From NCBI GenBank assembly GCA_947074205.1, contig CAMTOQ010000008.1, positions 24,397 to 88,396 on the forward strand: a stretch of 64,000 nt of DNA, written 5' to 3'. This stretch comes from an uncultured Bacteroides sp. (GTDB lineage Bacteria > Bacteroidota > Bacteroidia > Bacteroidales > Bacteroidaceae). The position numbers and the translations under genes were made by a program. Positions 1 through 8,678 of the stretch are shown here, one piece after another. The first letter of the stretch is position 1, and every line of letters begins with the position of its first letter. The notes beneath the pieces are model-generated. The model did not search any database and had not been told where the DNA came from. It saw nothing but the letters and a program-made list of their open reading frames with translations.

Positions 1-5
1 TTATG

Positions 6-13
6 TAAGTTTG
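6..13 (+). promoter_or_regulatory. -7 box of a Bacteroides-type promoter for miaA
   Basis: TAAGTTTG matches the Bacteroides -7 consensus TAnnTTTG. Initiation about 7 bases downstream would leave a short leader before the ATG at 37. The -33 box would lie outside the window. Confidence 0.4.
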
Positions 14-36
14 TCAGTGTTATAAAATGTATAAAT

Positions 37-954
37 ATGCCGAACTATGATTTAATCGCCATATTAGGTCCCACAGCATCAGGGAAGACACCATTTGCTG
101 CAGCGCTGGCCAATCGTCTCGACACCGAAATAATCAGTGCAGACTCGCGCCAAATCTATCGCGAAATGGACCTAGGCACCGGGAAAGACTTGGCAGATTA
201 TACCATCAACGGAAAGACTATTCCCTATCACCTTATCGATATTGCCGAGCCTGGCTATAAATATAATGTTTTTGAGTATCAACGCGACTTTCTGAAGGCC
301 TACGAAGAGATAACAGAGAAGAGCAAACTTCCTATCCTTTGTGGCGGAACCGGCATGTACTTGGAATCTGTTTTGAAAGGCTACAAGCTGATGCCTGTCC
401 CCGAAAATTCTGAGCTGCGTGCAGCGCTGGCCGATAAATCGCTAGAGGAGTTGACAGAGATGCTTGGTCAATATAAATCGTTACACAACTCTACCGATGT
501 AGACACAGTGAAAAGGGCGATTCGTGCGCTGGAGATCGAAGTCTACTATGCGGAACATCCGGTAGAAGAAAGGGCTTTCCCGAAACTCAACAGCTTGATT
601 ATCGGTATCGACATAGATCGCGAACTGAGAAGAAGCAAAATCACTCGTCGCCTAAAGCAACGCTTAGACGAGGGGATGATCGACGAGGTGAGACACCTAA
701 TAGATAAAGGCATCAACCCCGAAGACTTAATATATTACGGACTAGAGTATAAATATCTTACGCTATACATCACCGGCGAACTAAGCTACGATGAGATGGT
801 CCAAGGCCTAGAGGTAGCTATTCATCAGTTTGCCAAACGCCAGATGACGTGGTTCAGGGGGATGGAACGAAGAGGTTTTAAAATAGATTGGCTAGACGCA
901 CAAATGCCAATGAACGAAAAGATAGAATTTGTTTTGGACAAACTCAAAACATAA
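37..954 (+). CDS. miaA: tRNA dimethylallyltransferase, paralogue 1 (MiaA-like)
   Basis: 305 aa. MiaA transfers a dimethylallyl group from DMAPP to A37 of tRNAs that read UNN codons. A Walker A loop GPTASGKT sits at residues 11-18, followed by SADSRQIY, GGTGMYL near 103 and RQMTWFR near 273, all in the family order. The copy is divergent: where the usual family has D-I/L-G-T-A-K-P it reads DLGTGKDL, and the region before the C-terminal motif is GLEYKYL rather than GYKE. A second, more canonical MiaA is at 44437-45336; two copies (miaA1/miaA2) are known from Bacteroides. The lipid kinase gene follows after 56 bases and is probably co-transcribed. Confidence 0.88.
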   Translation: MPNYDLIAILGPTASGKTPFAAALANRLDTEIISADSRQIYREMDLGTGKDLADYTINGKTIPYHLIDIAEPGYKYNVFEYQRDFLKAYEEITEKSKLPILCGGTGMYLESVLKGYKLMPVPENSELRAALADKSLEELTEMLGQYKSLHNSTDVDTVKRAIRALEIEVYYAEHPVEERAFPKLNSLIIGIDIDRELRRSKITRRLKQRLDEGMIDEVRHLIDKGINPEDLIYYGLEYKYLTLYITGELSYDEMVQGLEVAIHQFAKRQMTWFRGMERRGFKIDWLDAQMPMNEKIEFVLDKLKT

Positions 955-1010
955 ACATACAAACAGAGAAAGCAAAAAGAGTTCTGAACTTAAAAAAAGA
1001 GTCAGTAGTT

Positions 1011-1931
1011 ATGGTAGATCCGCAAAAATGGGGGGTGATATACAACCCTAAAGCAGGCACCCGGAAAGTAAAAAAACGCTGGAAGGAAATCAAGGAATAT
1101 ATGGATGCCAATGGTGTATCCTACGACTATATGCAGTCCGAAGGTTTTGGATCTGTGGAACGTTTGGCAGGTATCCTAGCCAACAATGGCTACAAAACAA
1201 TAGTCATAGTAGGCGGAGATGGTGCGCTAAATGATGCTGTAAACGGTATTCTAAACTCAGAAGTGGTAAACAAGGACGAGATTGGTATCGGTATCATTCC
1301 CAACGGCATTGGCAACTACTTTGCACAATATTGGGGCATGGACATGGACTACAGAAAAGCGGTGGACACTATTATTAAAAACCGACGCCGCAAAATTGAT
1401 GTAGGCTATTGCAAGTACTACGATGGCGAAAGACATCAGAAGCGCTTCTTTATCAACGCTATCAATATCGGTTTTGGAGCACGTATTGCAAAGGTCACCG
1501 ACAGATGTAAACGTTTTTGGGGATCGAAAACGATATCTTACATCGCCTCTTTCTTTTTGCTGTTTTTCGAACGCAACACCTATCGCATGCATCTTTGCAT
1601 CAATGGCGAGCATGTTCGCGGACGAATAATGAGTGTATGCATTGGCAATACCGATGCTTTTGGCCAAACACCAAGTGCAGTGCCCTACAACGGTTGGCTC
1701 GACGTATCTATCATCTATCGCCCTCAATTGATGCAAACCATGCTGGGGCTATGGCTATTGATTCAAGGTCGCATCCTCAACCACAAGCAGGTGAAGAGCT
1801 TTCGCACCAGGAAAGTGCAAGTGTTGCGCGCTCGCAACGCCCCTGTTGATGCTGATGGTAGATTGATGCCTAAAAAGTTCCCTCTAAAAATATCTATTAT
1901 ACAAGAGAAGCTAACGCTGATTATACCCTAA
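1011..1931 (+). CDS. Diacylglycerol kinase family lipid kinase
   Basis: 306 aa from the ATG at 1011. An open frame extends upstream to a TTG at 888, but that lies inside miaA and adds 41 residues that fit nothing; the domain begins at WGVIYNPKAG just after the ATG. The DAGK catalytic domain shows GGDGALNDAVNG at 68-79 (family GGDGTxNEVxNG) and PNGIGNYFA at 97-105 (family PxGTxNDxA), so two usually conserved Thr positions are Ala and Ile. The C-terminal PVDADGRLM matches the end of the family's second domain. The protein probably phosphorylates a membrane lipid such as diacylglycerol, a sphingolipid base or undecaprenol; the sequence does not decide which. Confidence 0.82.
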   Translation: MVDPQKWGVIYNPKAGTRKVKKRWKEIKEYMDANGVSYDYMQSEGFGSVERLAGILANNGYKTIVIVGGDGALNDAVNGILNSEVVNKDEIGIGIIPNGIGNYFAQYWGMDMDYRKAVDTIIKNRRRKIDVGYCKYYDGERHQKRFFINAINIGFGARIAKVTDRCKRFWGSKTISYIASFFLLFFERNTYRMHLCINGEHVRGRIMSVCIGNTDAFGQTPSAVPYNGWLDVSIIYRPQLMQTMLGLWLLIQGRILNHKQVKSFRTRKVQVLRARNAPVDADGRLMPKKFPLKISIIQEKLTLIIP

Positions 1932-1996
1932 CATATTAATTTCTAACTGCCCCGAGTAATAAAGGAGGTTAGAATTCTATTCAATATTTACTGTTC

Positions 1997-2800
1997 ATGA
2001 TTGATAAATTGACCAACAACCCGGCAAATAATTTCTTTCTTTTAGCTGGGCCTTGTGTGATCGAAGGAGAAGAGATGGCTATGCGCATAGCCGAGAAAGT
2101 AGTGTCTATCACAGAGAAGCTACAGATTCCCTATGTATTTAAAGGTTCTTACCGTAAAGCCAACCGCTCGCGCCTCGACTCGTTTACCGGTATTGGAGAC
2201 GAAAAAGCATTGCACATTCTCGAAAAGGTGCACAAAACTTTTGGCGTACCTACTGTAACCGATATCCATACTGCCGAAGAGGCTGCTATGGCTGCACCGT
2301 TTGTGGATGTATTGCAAATACCGGCATTCTTGTGCCGTCAAACCGACCTACTAGTTGCTGCGGCTAAAACCGGCAAGGTGGTCAACATCAAAAAGGGGCA
2401 ATTCCTATCGCCTGAGGCCATGCAGTTTGCTGCCGACAAGGTGATTGAGGCAGGCAACTCACAAGTGATGCTCACCGAACGTGGTACTACATTTGGCTAC
2501 CAAGACTTGATTGTGGACTATCGTGGCATACCTGCCATGAAGGCTTTCGGACATCCTGTGATACTAGATGTGACTCACTCGCTGCAACAGCCCAACCAAA
2601 CTAGTGGGGTGACTGGCGGTATGCCTCAACTCATCGAGACAGTAGCCAAAGCTGGTATTGCAGTAGGGGCCGACGGACTATTTATCGAGACACACGAAAA
2701 CCCATCAGTAGCAAAGAGTGATGGCGCAAATATGCTGCAACTCGACCTACTTGAAGATCTTCTCACAAAATTAGTTAGAATTCGTGAGGCGATTGTGTGA
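1997..2800 (+). CDS. kdsA: 3-deoxy-8-phosphooctulonate synthase (Kdo-8-P synthase)
   Basis: 267 aa. The enzyme condenses phosphoenolpyruvate with arabinose-5-phosphate to give Kdo-8-phosphate for the LPS inner core. AGPCVIEG at 17-24, FKGSYRKANRSR at 48-59 and DVTHSLQQPN at 191-200 are family signatures. The four ligands of the metal-dependent class are all present: Cys20, His194, Glu231 and Asp242. The metal-free class has Asn in place of the Cys. The gene starts 65 bases after the lipid kinase. A short inverted repeat, TTCTAAC/GTTAGAA (1941-1947 and 1968-1974), lies in that gap and contains AAAGGAGG, but 28 bases is too far from the ATG for a normal ribosome-binding site. Confidence 0.95.
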   Translation: MIDKLTNNPANNFFLLAGPCVIEGEEMAMRIAEKVVSITEKLQIPYVFKGSYRKANRSRLDSFTGIGDEKALHILEKVHKTFGVPTVTDIHTAEEAAMAAPFVDVLQIPAFLCRQTDLLVAAAKTGKVVNIKKGQFLSPEAMQFAADKVIEAGNSQVMLTERGTTFGYQDLIVDYRGIPAMKAFGHPVILDVTHSLQQPNQTSGVTGGMPQLIETVAKAGIAVGADGLFIETHENPSVAKSDGANMLQLDLLEDLLTKLVRIREAIV

Positions 2801-2857
2801 TTTTCTCCGACAACAGACGACTAAGGTTATATAAAGAACAATTTTAATAAACTAGAC

Positions 2858-5674
2858 ATGAAAAGAATTACACGTTTTCTATTGGCTGCAGTGCTATTTT
2901 TGAGCTGTGGCTTGTCGCAAGCGGTAGCGCAACAAATGCCACCCACTCCTGTCGACCAAAATGTACGTATCGGTACGTTGCCTAATGGTCTTACCTATTA
3001 TATCCGCAAGAATGCTTTGCCCGAAAACCGTGCCGATTTCTACATCGCACAGAAAGTTGGTTCTATTCAAGAAGAATTAGACCAACTAGGTTTGGCTCAC
3101 TTCTTGGAACACATGGCCTTCAATGGTACTACCAACTTCCCAGGCACTAGCTTGAGAACCTATTTGGAAAAGATTGGCGTGAGATTTGGTGAAAACCTTA
3201 ACGCATACACTTCTATAGACGAGACGGTGTACAACATCTCTAACGTACCTGTAACTGTTGCAGGTGCTGTAGACTCGTGTCTATTGATCTTGCACGACTG
3301 GTCTAACGACCTTAGTTTGCTAGATGAAGATATCGACAACGAACGTGGCGTGATCAACGAAGAGTGGCGTACACGCATGAGCGCCGGCCAACGTATGATG
3401 GAACGCAGTTTGCCAAAGATGTACCCTGGTACAAAATACGCTACTTGTTTCCCAATCGGTACAATGGAGGTAGTTATGAACTTCCCTCACCAAACACTTC
3501 GCGACTACTACGAAACATGGTACCGCCCAGATTTGCAAGCAATCGTTGTTGTGGGTGATATCAATGTAGATGATATCGAAGCAAAAATCAAATCGATGTT
3601 TGCTGACATCCCAGCTCAACCCGATGCTAAGGAACGCGTATACTATCCTGTTCCAGACAACGATGAACCTATCATAGTTATTGAGCAAGATAAAGAGCAA
3701 CCTTATGTTCAAGCATCTTTCTATTGCAAGCATCCTGCCACTCCTGATAGTGAAAAAGGCAACTTAGGCTATTTGGTAGAGTATTACGCAAAAAGCATGA
3801 TCACAACTATGCTCAACACTCGCCTAAGCGAATTGACACAGCTTGCGACTCCTCCATTTATCTATGCCGGAACACGTGACGGTGGTTTCTTTGTTGCTAA
3901 AACAGTAGATGCATTCACTGGTATTGTGGTTTGCCAAGAAAACAATATCGAAGGTGGTATTGGTGCTTTGGTAACAGAAATCGAACGTGCTCGCAAGTTT
4001 GGCTTCACTGCTAGCGAATACTCTCGTGCTCGCGCAGAATATCTACGCAACATTGAGTCGGCTTACAACGAACGCGACAAAGTGAAGAATGAACCTTACG
4101 CATTAGAATATGTTCGCCACTTCCTAGACAACGAGCCTATCCCAGGTATTGAAAACGAATATGCCATCATGAACCAGATAGCTCCAAACATTCCTGTTGA
4201 AGCTATCAATCAATTGATGCAATCTTTGATCTCTGACAAGAATCAAGTATTGACACTATTCGCTCCTGAAAAAGAGGGTTTGAAACTTCCAACCGAGAAA
4301 GCTTTGGCTGAATTGATTGGTAATATCAATAAAGAAGAGTTGACTCCTTATGTAGATACAGTATCGGACGAACCTTTGATGGCTGCTAAGCCAGAAGGTG
4401 GAAAGATTGTTTCTGAAAAAGCACTTCCAATGTTTGATGCTACAGAAATGACTCTTTCTAATGGCGTTAGAGTAATCATGAAGAACACCGACTTCAAAGC
4501 AGATCAAATCTTGATGAAGGGTGTAAGCCTTGGTGGTAGCTCATTGTTCTCAAACAGCGAAATCATCAACATCAACTCATTAGACGCTGTAAGTGGCGGT
4601 GGTTTGGGTAACTTCAGTGCTACAAATCTTGAAAAAGCATTGGCCGGCAAGAAAGCATCTGTTGAATTCTTCATTGGCGACAAAACTGAAGGTGTTAACG
4701 GTAACTGCTCACCACAAGATTTGGAAACTATGTTGCAGTTGACTTACTTGACTTTCACTGCTCCACGTCGTGACGATGATGCATTTGCATCTTACAAGAA
4801 TCGTTCTAAAGCCTCTTTGCAAAATCAAGAGTTGAACCCTAGAGTGGCATTGAGCGACTCTATCCAAGGTGCTCTTTACCAACATCACCCACGCGCTATT
4901 CGTGTTAAAGCTGATATGATCGATCAAATCGACTACGATAAGTTGCTGGAAATGTATAAGAACCGTTTCGAAGATGCAAGCGACTTTACATTTATCTTGG
5001 TAGGTAATATTGATATCGCTAAGGATAAAGAGATTATTGCTGAATATCTTGGTGCACTCCCTTCAATCAACCGCAAGGAAACATTTAAGGACAATAAGAT
5101 GGATGTTCGCAAAGGTATCTATACTAATGAGTTCATCCGCAAGCAAGAGACTCCTAAAGTAACTAACTTCGTGGTTTACTCGGGTGAAACTCCTTACACT
5201 GAGAAGAATAAGATCATGATGGTGATGGTTAACCAAATCCTGAACCTTGTCTATACAGAAAAAGTTCGTGAAGACGAAGGTGGTACTTATGGTGTGGGTG
5301 TATATGGTGGCATTTCAAAATATCCAAACCCTGAGTTCTTAATACAGATTATGTTCGATACAGCTCCTGCCAAAACAGCTAGATTGATGGAGATTATCTA
5401 TGCTGAAGCAGAAAATCTTGGCAACGAAGGTCCATCTATCGAAAACCTCAACAAGGTGAAAGAATTCTTGTTGAAAAAGCATGCCGAAAACTTGAAAGAG
5501 AACCGCTACTGGTTGACTACTATTGACGAATATGAGTTTACTGGTGTAGATATGGCAGCCGACTACGACCAAATAGTGAATAACATCACTGTAAAGGATA
5601 TCCAGAAATTTGCTAAATCTCTATTCAGCCAGAAGAATAGAATCCAAGTTAGCATGGTTAGTCCTGAAGAATAA
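2858..5674 (+). CDS. M16 family zinc metallopeptidase, copy 1 (PqqL/pitrilysin-like)
   Basis: 938 aa, exported: a Lys/Arg start, hydrophobic core and cleavage after AVA at about residue 25. The inverted zinc motif HFLEH is at 81-85 (His81, Glu84, His85), inside the PqqL-type HMAFNGT sequence. Glu162 lies 77 residues beyond His85, the spacing expected for the third ligand in ERGVINEEW. The C-terminal half is a second M16 domain without a zinc motif and carries EDEGGTYG, as in the non-catalytic halves of this family. It probably degrades peptides in the periplasm. The next gene is a full-length paralogue. Read-through from kdsA is possible, because I see no clear promoter in the 57-base gap. 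Confidence 0.9.
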   Translation: MKRITRFLLAAVLFLSCGLSQAVAQQMPPTPVDQNVRIGTLPNGLTYYIRKNALPENRADFYIAQKVGSIQEELDQLGLAHFLEHMAFNGTTNFPGTSLRTYLEKIGVRFGENLNAYTSIDETVYNISNVPVTVAGAVDSCLLILHDWSNDLSLLDEDIDNERGVINEEWRTRMSAGQRMMERSLPKMYPGTKYATCFPIGTMEVVMNFPHQTLRDYYETWYRPDLQAIVVVGDINVDDIEAKIKSMFADIPAQPDAKERVYYPVPDNDEPIIVIEQDKEQPYVQASFYCKHPATPDSEKGNLGYLVEYYAKSMITTMLNTRLSELTQLATPPFIYAGTRDGGFFVAKTVDAFTGIVVCQENNIEGGIGALVTEIERARKFGFTASEYSRARAEYLRNIESAYNERDKVKNEPYALEYVRHFLDNEPIPGIENEYAIMNQIAPNIPVEAINQLMQSLISDKNQVLTLFAPEKEGLKLPTEKALAELIGNINKEELTPYVDTVSDEPLMAAKPEGGKIVSEKALPMFDATEMTLSNGVRVIMKNTDFKADQILMKGVSLGGSSLFSNSEIININSLDAVSGGGLGNFSATNLEKALAGKKASVEFFIGDKTEGVNGNCSPQDLETMLQLTYLTFTAPRRDDDAFASYKNRSKASLQNQELNPRVALSDSIQGALYQHHPRAIRVKADMIDQIDYDKLLEMYKNRFEDASDFTFILVGNIDIAKDKEIIAEYLGALPSINRKETFKDNKMDVRKGIYTNEFIRKQETPKVTNFVVYSGETPYTEKNKIMMVMVNQILNLVYTEKVREDEGGTYGVGVYGGISKYPNPEFLIQIMFDTAPAKTARLMEIIYAEAENLGNEGPSIENLNKVKEFLLKKHAENLKENRYWLTTIDEYEFTGVDMAADYDQIVNNITVKDIQKFAKSLFSQKNRIQVSMVSPEE

Positions 5675-5702
5675 GGATTTACCTTAATCTTAAAACAATA
5701 TT

Positions 5703-5745
5703 TAGAGCCCCCCTCCACAACTGTTGAGTGGGGCTCTATTCTTTT
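5703..5745 (+). terminator. Rho-independent terminator after M16 copy 1
   Basis: TAGAGCCCC (5703-5711) pairs with GGGGCTCTA (5730-5738) and is followed by TTCTTTTA. It separates the two M16 genes, so the second copy should have its own promoter in 5746-5862, where I could not identify a good match. A short repeat GGTGTG/CACACC (5801-5806, 5815-5820) lies in that interval. Confidence 0.75.
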
Positions 5746-5862
5746 AATGATGCCATTTTAAAGACCTTATTAAAGAATTAATTAGTTTTTTTGAAGCTGC
5801 GGTGTGATTATTAGCACACCATCACGACTAAATAATTATAAAACATTTCTAACATTCTAAAT

Positions 5863-8676
5863 ATGAAAAAAGTAACACGTATTCTACTGGCCGCAGTACT
5901 ACTATTAACCACCGGCCTATCGCAAGCGGTAGCACAACAGATGCCTCCTATCCCTGTTGACCAAAATGTGCGTATCGGCACATTGCCCAATGGTCTTACA
6001 TATTATATCCGCAAAAATGCATTGCCCGAAAACCGTGCCGATTTCTATATTGCACAAAAGGTGGGTTCCATTCAAGAAGAAGCAGACCAACTTGGTTTGG
6101 CACATTTCCTAGAGCACATGGCCTTCAACGGCACCACTAACTTCCCAGGCAATGGTTTGAAAACCTATTTGGAAAAGATTGGTGTGAGATTTGGCGAAAA
6201 CCTTAATGCCGGCACTGGTGTTGACCAAACTGTTTATAACATCTCCAATGTACCGGTTACAACTCCCGGAGCTATTGATTCTTGTCTATTGATTTTGCAC
6301 GACTGGTCGAACGACCTTAGTTTAGAAGATCAAGAGATTGATAAGGAACGTGGCGTAATCAACGAAGAGTGGCGTACAGGCATGTCGGCTGGTCAACGTC
6401 TATGGACACGTAGTTTGCCACAGATGTTTCCGGGCACCAAATATGCCACTTGTATGCCTATAGGCACAATGGAAGTTATCATGAATTTTCCGTATCAAAC
6501 ACTTCGCGACTACTACGAAACTTGGTATCGTCCCGATTTGCAAGGTATTATTGTGGTAGGTGATATCAATGTAGACGACATGGAAGCTAAGATTAAAACA
6601 ATGTTCTCGGCTATCCCAGCCTCAACTAATCCAAAGGAGCGCGTATACTATCCAGTACCTGACAATGATGAGCCTATCGTCGTTATTGAACAAGACAAAG
6701 AACAACCTTATGTTCAAGCATTATTCTATTGTAAACATCCTGCTACCACTCGCGACGAAAAAAGCAATTTAGCCTATTTAGTAGAGAACTATGCTGCAGA
6801 TATGATTACCTCTATGCTCAACCTTCGCCTTGAAGAACTGACACAGACTGCAAACCCTCCCTTTATCTATGCAGCCACATTCGATGGAGACTTTTACGCA
6901 GCCAAAACGGTGCAAGCATTTACAGGAGTTACCGTATGCCAAGAAGACAATATCGAAGGAGGTATCAGCACTTTAGTTACTGAAATCGAACGTGCACGCA
7001 AATTTGGTTTCACTGCCAGCGAATACGCTCGTGCTCGTGCCGAATATCTTCGAAACCTTGAGTCGGCTTACAACGAGCGCGGCAATGCGAAAAATGAGGC
7101 TTATGCTCAGGAATACGTAAACCACTTCCTCGACAATGAACCTATACCTGGAATAGAAAACGAGTATTCTTTTATGAATCAGATTGCTCCAAACATCCCT
7201 GTCGAAGCAGTCAACCAAATGATGCAATTCTTAATAACTGACAACAACCAAGCATTGATTCTATTCGCTCCTGAAAAAGAAGGGTTGAAATTGCCATCTA
7301 AAAAAGCATTGGCCGAATTAATTGGTAATATTAACAAAGAGGAGTTGACTCCTTATGTAGACACAGTATCGGACGAACCTTTGATGGCGGCTAAACCCGA
7401 AGGTGGTAAGATTGTTTCTGAGAAGGCACTTCCGATGTTTGGTGCTACAGAAATGACACTATCTAATGGTGCGAAAGTTATTATGAAGAATACCGACTTC
7501 AAAGCAGATCAAATCTTAATGAAGGCTGTTAGTTTCGGCGGCAGCTCATTGTTCCCCGATAGCGAAATCATCAATATCAGTTCACTAGATATAGTAGGTA
7601 TAGGTGGTGCCGGTAACTTCAGCGCTACTAACCTTGAAAAAGCATTGGCAGGCAAGAAAGCCTCTGTGAAGTACTTTATTGAGAACAAGACGGAAGGTGT
7701 GAATGGTAGCTGCTCTCCTCAAGACTTAGAAACGATGTTGCAGTTGACTTACCTTGCTTTCACTGCGCCACGTCGTGACGAAGATGCATTCTCTTCTTAT
7801 AAGAACCGCGAAAAAGCTGCTTTGCAAAATCAAGAGCTGAACCCAAGTACCACTTTGAGCGACTCTATCAAAGCGGCAATGTATAGCAATCACCCTCGTG
7901 CTATCCGTCTGAAAGCCGATATGATCGACCAAATAGACTACGATAAGGTGCTATCTATGTATATGAACCGTTTCGAAGATGCCAGCGACTTTACATTTAT
8001 TCTAGTAGGAAATATAGACATAGATAAAGATAAAGAGATCATCGCTGAATATCTTGGTGCACTTCCTTCAACCAACCGCAAGGAGACATTCAAAGACAAC
8101 AACATGAGGTTCCGTGAAGGCATATACACCAACGAGTTTATCCGTCAACAAGAAACTCCAAAGACTACCAACATTGTATTTTACTCAGGCAAATGTGCAT
8201 ACACCGAGAGAAACAACTTGATGATGACCATGATTCATCAGATTCTCGACTTAGTATATACTGAAAAACTTCGCGAAGACGAAGGTGGCACTTATGGAGC
8301 AGGTGTATATGGTTCATTGATAAAATACACAAGCCCACAGTTTATATTTCAAATCTTTTTCGACACAGCTCCTTCTAAAACAGCTAAGTTGATGGAAATC
8401 ATCTATGCTGAAATTGAGAAAATAAGTACAGATGGGCCATCTGTAGAAAACCTCAACAAAGTGAAGGAGTTCTTGCTAAAGAAACATGCCGAAGACTTGA
8501 AAGAGAATAGCTACTGGCTAAAAACAATGGATGAGTATGTATATACAGGCGTAGACATGATGGCCAACTATGATCAAATATTGAACAGCATCACAGCAGA
8601 AGATATTCAAACATTTGCTAAGAGCCTATTTAGCCAAAAGAACAGAGTACAAATTAGTATGACTAGCCCCGAATAA
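5863..8676 (+). CDS. M16 family zinc metallopeptidase, copy 2
   Basis: 937 aa, colinear over its whole length with the preceding M16 protein, including signal peptide, HFLEH at 81-85 and Glu162. The pair is a tandem duplication. Differences are scattered: copy 2 reads AGTGVDQT where copy 1 has AYTSIDET, and VGIGGAG where copy 1 has SGGGLG, so substrate preference may differ. The stop codon is only two bases before the ABC permease gene, so this copy is transcriptionally tied to the transporter while copy 1 is cut off by a terminator. Confidence 0.9.
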   Translation: MKKVTRILLAAVLLLTTGLSQAVAQQMPPIPVDQNVRIGTLPNGLTYYIRKNALPENRADFYIAQKVGSIQEEADQLGLAHFLEHMAFNGTTNFPGNGLKTYLEKIGVRFGENLNAGTGVDQTVYNISNVPVTTPGAIDSCLLILHDWSNDLSLEDQEIDKERGVINEEWRTGMSAGQRLWTRSLPQMFPGTKYATCMPIGTMEVIMNFPYQTLRDYYETWYRPDLQGIIVVGDINVDDMEAKIKTMFSAIPASTNPKERVYYPVPDNDEPIVVIEQDKEQPYVQALFYCKHPATTRDEKSNLAYLVENYAADMITSMLNLRLEELTQTANPPFIYAATFDGDFYAAKTVQAFTGVTVCQEDNIEGGISTLVTEIERARKFGFTASEYARARAEYLRNLESAYNERGNAKNEAYAQEYVNHFLDNEPIPGIENEYSFMNQIAPNIPVEAVNQMMQFLITDNNQALILFAPEKEGLKLPSKKALAELIGNINKEELTPYVDTVSDEPLMAAKPEGGKIVSEKALPMFGATEMTLSNGAKVIMKNTDFKADQILMKAVSFGGSSLFPDSEIINISSLDIVGIGGAGNFSATNLEKALAGKKASVKYFIENKTEGVNGSCSPQDLETMLQLTYLAFTAPRRDEDAFSSYKNREKAALQNQELNPSTTLSDSIKAAMYSNHPRAIRLKADMIDQIDYDKVLSMYMNRFEDASDFTFILVGNIDIDKDKEIIAEYLGALPSTNRKETFKDNNMRFREGIYTNEFIRQQETPKTTNIVFYSGKCAYTERNNLMMTMIHQILDLVYTEKLREDEGGTYGAGVYGSLIKYTSPQFIFQIFFDTAPSKTAKLMEIIYAEIEKISTDGPSVENLNKVKEFLLKKHAEDLKENSYWLKTMDEYVYTGVDMMANYDQILNSITAEDIQTFAKSLFSQKNRVQISMTSPE

Positions 8677-8678
8677 TA

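Noticed and set aside
888..1010. N-terminal extension of the lipid kinase to a TTG at 888
   Set aside because: It lies within miaA, shows no family similarity, and the conserved domain begins right after the ATG at 1011.
1941..1974. Inverted repeat before kdsA as a terminator or riboswitch
   Set aside because: The stem has only seven pairs with a 20-base loop and no T-tract; it is too weak to call.
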